From: Candidatus Anstonella stagnisolia
GTDB taxonomy: Archaea > Micrarchaeota > Micrarchaeia > Anstonellales > Anstonellaceae
DNA: 64,000 bases
Reading direction: 5' to 3'
Assembly: GCA_902384585.1 (NCBI GenBank)
Contig: CABMCJ010000004.1
Coordinates: 856,853 to 920,852 of the forward strand
In this document: in pieces, positions 1 through 7,960 of the stretch
Layout of the letters: the number at the start of each line of letters is the position of its first letter
How positions within the stretch are numbered: the stretch's first letter is position 1
Position numbers and translations under genes: made by a program
Notes under the pieces: generated by a model
Told to the model about the DNA's origin: nothing
The model's database searches: none
Seen by the model: the letters and a program-made list of their open reading frames with translations, nothing else

Positions 1-865
1 CCTGCACGTTTATGAGCGCCTTGTTCGCAGTTGAAACGTCAACATCCAGCAATGGCGAGTTCATTGCAGTCTCAATCGCGATTAACGCCCTCTGGTCAGG
101 CTTTGCATCCACTGATGCCTCCCCAATCCCAACTACTGCACATCCCGAAGATGCAAGTATGGTTCTCAGGTCCGCATAATCCAGATTTACCAATCCCGCC
201 TTTGTGATGAGTTCCGCAATGCCTTTTACGGCGCCTGCCAATACCTCGTCAGATACCTTGAACGCTGTATTCAACGGAAGGTCCGGCGCAATCGAAAGCA
301 ATTTGTCATTCGGAACTACGATTACCGTGTCCGCCTGCCTCTTGAGTTTATCCAATCCCTCAAGCGCATTCTGGAACCTTATTTTTCCCTCTGAAGAGAA
401 AGGCAATGTAACAACCGCAATCGTGAGTGCGCCCGCAGCCTTTGCAGCTTCCGCAATAATGTGCGCGCTGCCCGTTCCGGTTCCTCCTCCCATTCCGCAC
501 GCGATAAACACCATTGTCGCATCCGAAAGCGCAGCCTTTATGTCCGCAGCGCTTTCCTTTGCGGCGTTCTCGCCCACAGAGGGATTTGAGCCTGCGCCCA
601 TTCCCCTTGTAAGCTGCTTTCCAAGGAGTATCTTCTTGTCCGCGCGCATCTTCACGAGGTGCTGCACGTCCGTGTTCATTGCAACGAATTTTACGCCGTC
701 AATCCCTATTTCGTACATCCTGTTCATTGTGTTGCAGCCGCTTCCGCCCGTGCCCACGACGTATATCTTAGGCTTTGAGCTCTCTATGAACTTGAAAAGC
801 TCCTCGTCCTCCTTTGAAACAATAATCCCCTGCGGGATGTGCGATTCAATATTATCCAGTCCCAA
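1..865 (-). CDS. ftsZ: cell division protein FtsZ (C-terminus outside window)
   Basis: Tubulin-like GTPase that polymerises into the division ring. The minus-strand translation contains the signature GGGTGTG (in ACGMGGGTGTG) and, near the N-terminus, the nucleotide-binding segment VVGTGGSGCNTMNRM. About 288 codons are visible and the 3' end runs off the window. The frame opens after a TAA. I chose the TTG at 865 (MGLDNIESHIPQG), with a weak AGGTTGG-like site upstream; no ATG lies before the GTP-binding region. A TATA-like AGATATAAACC sits about 60 bases upstream. Archaea often have two FtsZ paralogues, and I cannot say which this is. Confidence 0.93.
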   Translation of the reverse strand, partial: MGLDNIESHIPQGIIVSKEDEELFKFIESSKPKIYVVGTGGSGCNTMNRMYEIGIDGVKFVAMNTDVQHLVKMRADKKILLGKQLTRGMGAGSNPSVGENAAKESAADIKAALSDATMVFIACGMGGGTGTGSAHIIAEAAKAAGALTIAVVTLPFSSEGKIRFQNALEGLDKLKRQADTVIVVPNDKLLSIAPDLPLNTAFKVSDEVLAGAVKGIAELITKAGLVNLDYADLRTILASSGCAVVGIGEASVDAKPDQRALIAIETAMNSPLLDVDVSTANKALINVQ

Positions 866-931
866 AATACCAACCTGTTATTCTCTGCCCAGCTAGGGGC
901 GTTTATTACGGCTTTATTTTGCAACGAAGGT

Positions 932-2035
932 TTATATCTGTTGCTTTTCATTCTGCCTTAGCGGAAAATAAACGAAGTGGCTATTGTCAGTAAATTCCCG
1001 GAAGCGTTCCCTCAATAAAAAGACGAGCGTATTATTTTTCATAAATTCAGGAACTTCATATCCACCGCCATCAAAATCCTCAACTCTCCATTGGCGATAA
1101 TGCCCGCCATTGCCCGCGCAAACCACGCTGCGCCTTCCCAGCAAATCCCCGATAAGGTTCCTTGCAAAAAAGGCAGGATTTCCATCAAAGTAATGCGAGT
1201 AAAGGTTCCAATTTTGGTACCTCATACTTTCCCGCTCAAAAGCCCCCTTAGCCTTAAATTGCTCCGCCAATGCGGAAATAATCGCCCCAATTAACATCGC
1301 AAGGTGCGCATTTGCCCTGTCTTTCTGCCTCCCTTGCGGCATGTTTTTTATATGCTCAACCAACTCCTTCATCGCAACTCCGTCAACTTCAAAAAACACA
1401 GGAACTCCTTCTCTCTCGTGGTAATTCGCTTCGGGGTGGTCCATCAGAAGCCCGGCAGCGCGAACTTTCTTTGCTGCTTCTTTCAGTCCCTTGCAAACTG
1501 ACCTTTCCCTGGCATCGCTTTTCAACCTCAAATAATCCCAACTCCTGCCGCTCTCCATCAACTCGCGGAATTTCCCAAGCGCCTCTTGCTTTCGCGCAAT
1601 TGCCCCGTTTCCATCAGGCACAAATTCCGTGTAAAGCCGCACCTCCATTTTCCCTTCCCTGCCTTCGCAAAAGCGCAGCGCATGCACTTTTGGGAAATGT
1701 TGGGGGAAAAGCACGTTTGCAAGCCGCATAAAATGAAAATTCAGCACCTGCCCCGCCATTGTTCCGGACCAGAAACGCCTTACTGCTACGCCGAGGTCAT
1801 GACTGCGCGAACCCCTTACCTGTTTCTTATGCGCGCTTGCAACATCAACAGGTTCATTATCCCTTAACATAGCCAGCCTCCTCTCCGCAAGCCCGTTTCT
1901 CTCAATAAGCGAGCGAAAGAACGGATTGCCCGTCTTGTTTATCCGAAAAACAGTTGCCTCTTCACCCGTGCAAATTTTAGTGCGGCTGCTGGCTTTTACT
2001 GCAGGGAAATCTTTCGCTAGGCGGGCAAATTCCAT
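932..2035 (-). CDS. hypothetical protein, possibly degenerate kinase-like
   Basis: A soluble, basic protein of 367 residues that I do not recognise. No signal peptide or membrane segment is visible. The segment HPEANYHEREGVPVFFEVDG has the look of a kinase catalytic loop followed by a metal-binding Asp (H-x(3)-N...D), so a distant lipopolysaccharide-kinase or ABC1-like fold is possible, but this is weak inference. The frame stays open upstream to 2209, but that part runs through the SRP RNA. I therefore chose the ATG at 2035, which lies about 35 bases downstream of a TTTATAAA box and would be nearly leaderless. Confidence 0.7.
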   Translation of the reverse strand: MEFARLAKDFPAVKASSRTKICTGEEATVFRINKTGNPFFRSLIERNGLAERRLAMLRDNEPVDVASAHKKQVRGSRSHDLGVAVRRFWSGTMAGQVLNFHFMRLANVLFPQHFPKVHALRFCEGREGKMEVRLYTEFVPDGNGAIARKQEALGKFRELMESGRSWDYLRLKSDARERSVCKGLKEAAKKVRAAGLLMDHPEANYHEREGVPVFFEVDGVAMKELVEHIKNMPQGRQKDRANAHLAMLIGAIISALAEQFKAKGAFERESMRYQNWNLYSHYFDGNPAFFARNLIGDLLGRRSVVCAGNGGHYRQWRVEDFDGGGYEVPEFMKNNTLVFLLRERFREFTDNSHFVYFPLRQNEKQQI

Positions 2036-2069
2036 AAACTTCAACTGTGTTAATTTATGGATTCCCGTC

Positions 2070-2077
2070 TTTATAAA
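2070..2077. promoter_or_regulatory. palindromic TATA box shared by SRP RNA and divergent gene
   Basis: TTTATAAA is its own reverse complement. On the plus strand it lies about 55 bases before the predicted 5' end of the SRP RNA. On the minus strand it lies about 35 bases before the ATG at 2035. The same box could position TBP in either direction. Confidence 0.55.
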
Positions 2078-2128
2078 TCCAGCACCAAAATAAGCGCAAT
2101 CTTCTTTAACTCCCTCCTGCATAATACC

Positions 2129-2402
2129 TCTGGCAGGATAGGTCGGGAAGGTAGGGGCTTCCTGTTGCTGCAAATCCCCTTTGGCAGGACCGAAAAGCCG
2201 CTGGCGCATTGCCGTTTTATCCGCTCAGGATTGCAAAAAGGCGTAGACGCTTTGCCCAGCCGGATGCAGTATGGCGTGAATCGGGCCAGGCCGGAAGGAG
2301 CAACCCTAAGCTTCATGGTGCGTGCTGGCTGGTAACAAGGCCGAGCTGATTTGCAAACACCGTCGCTTAAAGCCCATTGCCACAACGGCGATTCTTGCCA
2401 CT
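2129..2402 (+). ncRNA. ffs: signal recognition particle 7S RNA
   Basis: RNA scaffold of the SRP, which binds SRP19 and SRP54 and targets nascent membrane proteins. The helix 8 core is clear: GGGCCAGGCCGGAAGGAGCA (2283-2302) has the GGAA tetraloop and the asymmetric AGCA loop, and is enclosed by GUGAA/UUCAU pairing. The archaeal helix 3-4 region is seen as GCUUCCUGUUGCUG... followed by GGCAGGACCGAA. The ends pair as UGGCAGGAU (2131-2139) with AUUCUUGCCA (2391-2400), forming helix 1. Length of about 270 nt fits archaeal SRP RNAs, though the ends are estimates. Confidence 0.88.
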
Positions 2403-2417
2403 TTATCGTATATCGTC

Positions 2418-2561
2418 TTACTGCGGCTTGTTTCCCTTAAGCTCTGCAAAGCATCCAGAGCAATAGGAATGCGTGAAGCCCTGCCTGTCCACCATCTGCT
2501 TCTGGTTCTGGCGCGTGAGCTCAGTGCTGCATTTTTCGCATTGTAGGAAATTGTTGTACAT
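2418..2561 (-). CDS. 47-residue zinc-ribbon protein
   Basis: A very short frame starting MYNNFLQCEKC and ending GNKPQ. It contains two CxxC knuckles (CEKC at 8-11 and CSGC at 34-37) spaced as in a single zinc ribbon. A Shine-Dalgarno-like GGTG lies a few bases before the ATG, and a TTTTTATTC element lies further upstream. It converges on the SRP RNA. Function is unknown; small DPANN zinc ribbons are often nucleic-acid or protein-interaction modules. The paired knuckles plus the ribosome site argue that it is real. Confidence 0.6.
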   Translation of the reverse strand: MYNNFLQCEKCSTELTRQNQKQMVDRQGFTHSYCSGCFAELKGNKPQ

Positions 2562-2640
2562 TTTCACACCTTCGGAACTGGTCTCCTGCATTCAATTGTG
2601 CGCAAAAGAATAAAAACAAATTGCGCCCCATTCATAGTGC

Positions 2641-2842
2641 GCTGGGGTCGCCTAGTGGTAGGGCGGCAGCCTGCTAGCTTGCTGCGATTGTGCAGAAAGC
2701 TGTTTGGCCGAAAGGCCTTCGTGAGTTCGAAAACCTAGGGGGGCATTATGGAGTCCGAAACTCCACCCTGAGGTTTCACCCCCCTCTTCGTATCCGAAGA
2801 ACTGGTCTGAATCCTCTCTGGTTGAAAATCTCACTCCCGGCG
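2641..2842 (+). tRNA. tRNA-Ser(GCU) with two introns (37/38 and 59/60)
   Basis: Acceptor GCTGGGG pairs with TCCCGGC (2835-2841), discriminator G. The D-stem is GCC/GGC and the anticodon stem GCAGC/GCTGT. The loop CTGCTA+A gives anticodon GCU, and the long variable arm with GGCC-GAAA-GGCC is typical of serine. A 21-nt intron (2677-2697) sits at 37/38. The T-arm GTGAG-TTCGAA...T-CTCAC is split by a 97-nt intron (2732-2828) after position 59; removing it restores the canonical loop TTCGAAT. A T-rich run follows the 3' end. Confidence 0.85.
2732..2828 (+). other. T-loop intron (59/60) of tRNA-Ser
   Basis: Begins AACCTAGGGGGGCATTA and ends GGTTGAAAA. Its borders fold as a relaxed bulge-helix-bulge: T-stem, then UUC (2726-2728) paired with GAA (2824-2826), a 3-nt bulge GAA (2729-2731) on the 5' side and AAU (2827-2829) on the 3' side, then AACC (2732-2735) paired with GGUU (2820-2823). 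GGGGGG and CCCCCC tracts can form an internal stem. It is homologous to the intron in tRNA-Met at 17184-17283. Confidence 0.8.
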
Positions 2843-2922
2843 TTTTTCTTTTTCCGCACCTCAGATAGTTATTTAAATCAATTCTCGTTATTATCCCCAT
2901 TAACATTACGGAGGATGGTTCA

Positions 2923-3243
2923 ATGAACAAAAAAATGCTCCTGCTAGGGCTGTTTGTGCTTGCGGGCTTTGTAGCCGCGCAATCAATTCTGGATAGCACA
3001 TCCACGGCACTAAACTCGCTCTGCCAGGGAATAAAGGGATTGCTCCCTGTAGCCGCAATGCTCATGATAGTGCTCGCAGGCGTGATATACGCCGCAGGCC
3101 AGATTATGGGCGCAGAGACCCGCGCACGCGCAAACGTATGGGCAACAGCATGCCTTACAGGCGCGCTTATCGCAGTCCTGATTGCAGTGATTGCTCCCGC
3201 AGTGCTCAACACGATATACGGCGGGCAAAGCATTGCCTGCTAA
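2923..3243 (+). CDS. small VirB2/TrbC-like membrane protein
   Basis: 106 residues. A signal peptide (about 1-20, MNKKMLLLGLFVLAGFVAAQ) is followed by a short polar segment and two hydrophobic helices (about 41-64 and 74-98) separated by a charged GAETRARA loop. This layout and size resemble VirB2/TrbC-type pilins of type IV secretion systems. The resemblance is architectural and I cannot show homology. A strong GGAGG precedes the ATG and an ATTTAAATC TATA box lies upstream. It is a single-gene unit with no type IV secretion ATPase nearby. Confidence 0.75.
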   Translation: MNKKMLLLGLFVLAGFVAAQSILDSTSTALNSLCQGIKGLLPVAAMLMIVLAGVIYAAGQIMGAETRARANVWATACLTGALIAVLIAVIAPAVLNTIYGGQSIAC

Positions 3244-3334
3244 GAAAACCCTTCTTTTATTTTTCTTTTATTTTTATTTCCCCCAAGCTCTGCCCATACG
3301 ACTTAATTTAAACGTTTTCCCCGAAGTATCCAAT

Positions 3335-4078
3335 ATGGCAATAAAAATAATAAAAACCGCAAAACCCAGGCTCAAAAAGCCGATTCTTATAGACGGCTTT
3401 CCCGGCTTGGGATTGGTAGGCACGGTCGCAGCAAGCTACCTGGTCGAAAAGCTCAAGATGCAGCCCATGGGCTACATCGACAGCGACCAGTTCCCCCCGT
3501 TGGCTGCAGTGCACAACTACCATCCGCACTACCCGGCCCGCCTGTATTTCTCCCAAAAGCACAACCTCATCATACTCCTTTCAGAGTTCATAGTGCCAAT
3601 CTCAACCGTGCACGAGCTCTCCGAAGCAATCTACGCTTTTGCCAAAAAGGAAAAAGTCTCCAAAATAATCTCCCTTGGCGGCATCACGATAAAGGGCGAG
3701 CAGGACATGGTGTACGTGATTGCAAGCGACGAGAAACTGCGCCTTGAAATGGAGAAGCTCCCGAGCGTTCAGAGCATAAAGGAGGGTGCAACAACCGGCG
3801 TTACCGGAGTGCTTCTTGCGCGCGGCGCAATCGAGAATTTCCCTGTAATCTCGCTTCTTGCAGAGGCTCACGAGGAATTCATGGACCCAAAGGCAGCCTC
3901 CATGGTGCTTGAGACGCTCAAGGGCATCCTAAGGCTCGATGTGAACACCCACGAGCTTGAGGAAGAGTCCGCAAAAATCCACGAGAAAATGCAGGACGTG
4001 ATGGACAAGGCAAAAGCCTCGCACGCGCACTACAAGAAGGCGGAAGCCTCTCAGTCGCTTGGGCCAATGTACGGCTAA
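3335..4078 (+). CDS. PAC2 family protein
   Basis: 247 residues of the PAC2 (proteasome assembly chaperone 2-like) family. The N-terminal glycine-rich turn IDGFPGLGLVGTVAASYLVEKL and the later SLGGITI and GATTGVTGVLLARGA segments are characteristic. Archaeal members include the proteasome-binding PbaA/PbaB group, so a role in proteasome assembly or an ATP-independent chaperone function is likely but not shown here. The ATG at 3335 is about 25 bases after a TTAATTTAAAC TATA box, which suggests leaderless translation. The C-terminus is a charged helix. Confidence 0.85.
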   Translation: MAIKIIKTAKPRLKKPILIDGFPGLGLVGTVAASYLVEKLKMQPMGYIDSDQFPPLAAVHNYHPHYPARLYFSQKHNLIILLSEFIVPISTVHELSEAIYAFAKKEKVSKIISLGGITIKGEQDMVYVIASDEKLRLEMEKLPSVQSIKEGATTGVTGVLLARGAIENFPVISLLAEAHEEFMDPKAASMVLETLKGILRLDVNTHELEEESAKIHEKMQDVMDKAKASHAHYKKAEASQSLGPMYG

Positions 4079-4516
4079 TTCCTGCATCCTTTTTTATTCT
4101 TCTTCTTTCACATCCTTAGTGCGCAGGAGTGCCAGTCTGATTGCCCTTCGGGCAATAACCTGTCACTCTGCCAACGCAGGAGTGCCAGAGCCTGGTCAAT
4201 TGGGCAGGACTTAAGCCCCGTTCGGGGAAGAAATCCTGTGGCTTTAGTGCCTTCGCAGGTCCAAAAGCTTTGTCCTGACGAACAAAATTTGTCAGCAAGC
4301 CGGAAATCCTGCCTCCTGCATAGACAAACCGCGGGGGAAACCAAGGTTTCCCCCTCAGTTTTCCAACTCATCGAAGTATTCGACGAGTGGACCGCAAATC
4401 GGTTCGCCGATTTGCTGGTTCCTTGATTTCCTGATCCCCCTTCCTTTCTCCGGTTTTCCCCTCCCCGTTATGCAAATTGTTATTTACCTTATTCCTGAAA
4501 TTTTGCCGGTGCATCC
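4079..4516. other. hairpin-rich intergenic region, candidate structured RNA
   Basis: No credible gene. The first 30 bases are T-rich and may terminate the PAC2 transcript. From about 4120 to 4425 there are successive perfect or near-perfect inverted repeats: ATTGCCC-TTC-GGGCAAT nested in GAGTG..CAG/CTG..CACTC, CAGGA/TCCTG enclosing CCCCG-TTC-GGGG, CTGAC/GTCAG, GGGGGAAACC/GGTTTCCCCC, ACTC-TCGAA/TTCGA-GAGT, and GCAAATCGG-TTCG-CCGATTTGC. The 14-mer CGCAGGAGTGCCAG occurs twice (near 4123 and 4175). Strand is undetermined. Confidence 0.5.
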
Positions 4517-6577
4517 TTGCAGCGCAAAAAATTCGCGGCACTGCTTTTCCTCCTTTTGCTCATCCCTCTCCTTGCGTATTTCCTCCTACCTCAAAAGCAG
4601 GCGCAGCAGCAGGAAAAAATATTTTTTGCCGCGGTGCGCCCCCGCTCTTTCCAGCTGATATCATACGGGGGGCAAAGCGCATTTTTTGCAGCATTCGCAT
4701 TTGAAAATTCAGGGGTTTCATCAGCAAACGTCACGCTCTCCTGCTCGCAGGAGCAGCCCACGAACGGCTTCTGCGTGCTTGAGCACCCATACGCAACCGG
4801 CTTTGATGCCGCAGGCTTCAGGCGCGGCTTTGAAGAGGGCTTGCGCTCCTTTGGCTTGGAGGCAAAAAAAGTCCCAACAAGCGGCATCCAAAACTGCGTT
4901 GGCGCAACGATACTTGCACCGACCGGGGTTCTCCCCCTTGAAACAGAAGGGCTAATCTCAGGCGCGCAGCAGTCCGGCTCAAAACTGCTTTTTGCAGGCG
5001 AGGTTTCGGATTTCACAATAGACTCCCTCGGGCAGGTGCGAAGGCTCCCGCAAAACAAAAGCATGCAGGAAATCCTGCAACAAATGGAAGTTTCCCCAAG
5101 CAGCCTGAATTCAAACCTCTACCCAGCAGGCTATTCCCTCGCGCTCTCCAAAATTTATGCAAGCGCCCCAAGCTCTTTCCATGCTTCCATCCAGTTCACC
5201 CCTTCCTCTTCCTCCCAAAACCTCACGCTTATCGCATATGCGCCCCAAAACATAAGCAGCGGCTACTGCAGGCTCATCTACGAGGCGGTTTCAGTTGGCA
5301 ACAACCGCAGCGCAGGCATTTCGCAGGGCTCAAGGCTCATAAAGCCCCCCTCCCTTAGCGGCTCGCAGAAAATATTTGCAGGCGAAGTCCCATATTATTC
5401 CGTGTGGGTGGAGCCAGCCGCAGGCTCAAGGCTTGCCCTCTATGCAACGGCAGGGGATTTTGCAGGCACAATCGTGCGCCAAAAAATCTTCGAAGGCAGC
5501 ATACGCTCAGGCTGGCTGGGCGGCCTTGAGCTTGCCAACGTTTCACGCGCAGGATATTACGTTGTGTCAATAGAGGACCAGTTCTCGCGCACGTATGCAA
5601 AATCCCTGCTGCGCGTGCAGGACCTGCAAGTCAAAATTTCCTCAATCGACGGCGCAGCCTACCATTTTAGCGCAACGCTGGATGGCGAGCCAATTGATTC
5701 CCAGCTTGCAACGGTTTCAATAGAAGGCTCAAACTCCAGCATGCAATACCCGGTAACTTTCGGCACTTTCACAGTAGCAGCCCGCCCATCCTCGCAGGAA
5801 AGCGCATTCATAGTGGAACTTTCAGGCGTGAAAAAGAGGGTCGCATTCTCCCAGCAGCGCAACCCATTCCTCTACTACCTGCTGCAGTTTGCCGCGCCAC
5901 TGCTCCTTGCAGCGCTCCTGATATTCATGATAGTTCGGCGCAAGCCAAAAAGGAAATACGGGCTTCGCATCCCTGATTTCTCCCAGCAGCCCGAACCCGA
6001 AATAGAACTGCCCTCGCAGGATTTCCTGCGCGCATTTGAAATTGCGAATGCGCATTTCGGGTATATCCGCCTCCCGCTTGATTGCAGCGAGCTTGCAGTG
6101 GGCTTGCGCAGGCTTTGCACCTCAAAAGGGGCGCTTTCCCAGCTTTCGCGCCAGGGAATAGAGGACGCATTGCTGCAGATGCAAAAATCCGGCCGCATTG
6201 TAGGGCATTGCGGCTTCTATGCCCCCTCATCATGGAATCTTCAGATAGAAGAAGCGGCCAACATGCGCATCCTCTCAAACGTGCTTGTGCAAAAGGGCTG
6301 CATTTTTCCGACTCCCCTTCAAAACTCGAACCAGATATTTGCATCCTGCCCATTCGAGCGCGTGCACATACGCGTTTGCCCCCAAAATTTTTCGAGCCTG
6401 AACCCCAAGCACGCCGCGGGCGCAAAAAATATCCTTGCGTTTGATTCAGATGCCCGGCTGCGCTCCTTCCACCTCTGGCTCAAAAGCGGGGCGCCAAATG
6501 CAGCAAGGCTCTCCCTGCTTATAAAAAACAAAAAGCTCTTCCTGTGCATCTCCTCTGGGCTGGAGGAATTCCTATGA
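4517..6577 (+). CDS. large membrane-anchored protein of unknown function
   Basis: 686 residues. An N-terminal hydrophobic helix (about 6-25) is followed by an extracellular beta-rich region with many S/N residues (about 30-470). A second strong helix (FLYYLLQFAAPLLLAALLIFMIV, about 474-496), a basic stop-transfer RRKPKRK and a cytoplasmic domain of about 180 residues follow. The start is a TTG at 4517 with GGTG just upstream. The stop overlaps the start of the next gene as ATGA, so the two are translationally coupled and probably act together at the cell surface. I do not recognise the family. Confidence 0.75.
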   Translation: MQRKKFAALLFLLLLIPLLAYFLLPQKQAQQQEKIFFAAVRPRSFQLISYGGQSAFFAAFAFENSGVSSANVTLSCSQEQPTNGFCVLEHPYATGFDAAGFRRGFEEGLRSFGLEAKKVPTSGIQNCVGATILAPTGVLPLETEGLISGAQQSGSKLLFAGEVSDFTIDSLGQVRRLPQNKSMQEILQQMEVSPSSLNSNLYPAGYSLALSKIYASAPSSFHASIQFTPSSSSQNLTLIAYAPQNISSGYCRLIYEAVSVGNNRSAGISQGSRLIKPPSLSGSQKIFAGEVPYYSVWVEPAAGSRLALYATAGDFAGTIVRQKIFEGSIRSGWLGGLELANVSRAGYYVVSIEDQFSRTYAKSLLRVQDLQVKISSIDGAAYHFSATLDGEPIDSQLATVSIEGSNSSMQYPVTFGTFTVAARPSSQESAFIVELSGVKKRVAFSQQRNPFLYYLLQFAAPLLLAALLIFMIVRRKPKRKYGLRIPDFSQQPEPEIELPSQDFLRAFEIANAHFGYIRLPLDCSELAVGLRRLCTSKGALSQLSRQGIEDALLQMQKSGRIVGHCGFYAPSSWNLQIEEAANMRILSNVLVQKGCIFPTPLQNSNQIFASCPFERVHIRVCPQNFSSLNPKHAAGAKNILAFDSDARLRSFHLWLKSGAPNAARLSLLIKNKKLFLCISSGLEEFL

Positions 6578-7905
6578 GGCTGCCCTTCCTCCTGCTACTT
6601 CTCCATTTCTCTTTCGCAGCGGCCGCGGGCGCAGAAGAGGGCGGAATTTTCAATGCAACGCATTCCCTCAACGTGCAGATTGCCCCTTCCCTTCTTGGCT
6701 CGCAGCGCAACCTTGCAAACGCCCAGGAAAGCATTCCCTCCCTTTCCGACCCTTTCTCTTTCGCATACGTGCGCGTCCTCTCCGCAGACCCTTCAGTTGA
6801 TTTCCGCATAAGCTCCGCGAAGAATGCTTCCATAATATGGGCATGGGGCGAAATGCATGCCCAGGAAATTTCGCAAAGCATTGATTTTGATTCAAGGTGC
6901 GCGCCAGGGAAAACAACCATTTTGCAAAACGGCAGCCCGTGGGGGGATTTCATCGCACATTTTTCGCTCGAAGGCCCCCTGCCTTTGGAAAAATCAATGC
7001 GCATAAGCGACAACGGATATTTTTCACCCCCCTTTTCCCAAGAAGAGTTTGATAGAGCGGAAATAAACGAACCAAATTCCTCCCTCCCCCTCCTGCACGT
7101 GCAAATAAACGGCACAATTTCAGCCCGATATGGAAAACGCGAGGAGAAAAACCTTTACGTGTGCGAAACAACCTGCTCCAAATACGGATGCGCCACCTCA
7201 TGCGGCTGCGAAAAGGAAGTTTCCCTCTCCAGCCAAACATTCAGCCGCGCGCTTTTCGGGGAAAAAAGCTTCCCCCTTGAAAACAAGCCCGCGCGCTTTT
7301 TCGTGCTCTCCCCAATCCTTCTTGAGCAGCTTGCAACGTCCGGAAAGTTTTCGGTTCTATCCTTTTCCAACCGCATTTTTGCAAAAGCAAATTTCAACCC
7401 CTCGAATTCCCCCCATATCGCAAGCCTGCTTGGTTTGGAATCCCTCAGGGACCCCCAATACGGCTTTGCATGCATAAAAAGCAGGGAGGACCCCTCCAAT
7501 GAGGAAAATTTTTCCTTCTCCTGCGCCAGGAACGCAACGCGCATGCTCCAGCTTTCAGGCGGAAATTCCACGCTGCTCTACTCCTGCACCGTGTCTTTCA
7601 ACGAAACAAGCCCGCAGCTTGGGATGCTCAATTCCTCACTTTTGCTCCACGATTCTTTCGGCGATGCATATCCCTTTTCGTTTTCCTCCCTGTCCAGGAA
7701 CTACACTTCCCAAATTCCGCAGGGCACGCCACTTTCCAATGGCGCGCAATATTTTTCCGGCAACCTCACGCACCGGCCCGCAACAGGGCTCACTATGCTT
7801 GCGTCGCACCGCAATTCCGATTTTTCCTCATTTTTCCAAAATGGCTGGATGCTCCTGCTGCTTTTCCTGCTGCTTTTTCCCCTCTGGCGTTTCCTGCGCC
7901 CATAG
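6574..7905 (+). CDS. secreted protein with C-terminal membrane anchor
   Basis: 443 residues with a signal peptide (MRLPFLLLLLHFSFAAAAGA), a long extracellular region and a C-terminal hydrophobic helix followed by RFLRP. A Cys-rich patch at about residues 195-215 (CETTCSKYGCATSCGC) may form disulfides or bind metal. The ATG at 6574 overlaps the TGA of the previous gene and is preceded by GGAGGAATT, so I prefer it to the in-frame ATG at 6544. It is probably co-expressed with the upstream membrane protein. Function unknown. Confidence 0.75.
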   Translation: MRLPFLLLLLHFSFAAAAGAEEGGIFNATHSLNVQIAPSLLGSQRNLANAQESIPSLSDPFSFAYVRVLSADPSVDFRISSAKNASIIWAWGEMHAQEISQSIDFDSRCAPGKTTILQNGSPWGDFIAHFSLEGPLPLEKSMRISDNGYFSPPFSQEEFDRAEINEPNSSLPLLHVQINGTISARYGKREEKNLYVCETTCSKYGCATSCGCEKEVSLSSQTFSRALFGEKSFPLENKPARFFVLSPILLEQLATSGKFSVLSFSNRIFAKANFNPSNSPHIASLLGLESLRDPQYGFACIKSREDPSNEENFSFSCARNATRMLQLSGGNSTLLYSCTVSFNETSPQLGMLNSSLLLHDSFGDAYPFSFSSLSRNYTSQIPQGTPLSNGAQYFSGNLTHRPATGLTMLASHRNSDFSSFFQNGWMLLLLFLLLFPLWRFLRP

Positions 7906-7960
7906 CGCAGCCCTTCCCAAAAGTTATAAACCTTGGCAGGCACAAAAGAATGGTGCAGGC

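Noticed and set aside
204..896. Plus-strand frame of 230 codons over ftsZ
   Set aside because: It is the antisense of FtsZ; the minus strand has the tubulin signature and uninterrupted family sequence.
2036..2209. N-terminal extension of the unknown gene at 932-2035
   Set aside because: It would run through the SRP RNA, and the ATG at 2035 has a well-placed TATA box.
2732..2828. T-loop insert as a group I self-splicing intron
   Set aside because: At about 100 nt it is too short for the catalytic core, and the borders fit a relaxed bulge-helix-bulge better.
2652..3233. Minus-strand frame of 193 codons
   Set aside because: It crosses tRNA-Ser, its introns and the VirB2-like gene, and has no family features.
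4108..4371. Minus-strand frames in the hairpin region
   Set aside because: Composition follows the inverted repeats; there is no ribosome site and no domain.
4120..4425. RNase P RNA in the hairpin-rich region
   Set aside because: The conserved RNase P core (GAGGAAAGUC and ACAGAAA-type blocks) is not found on either strand.
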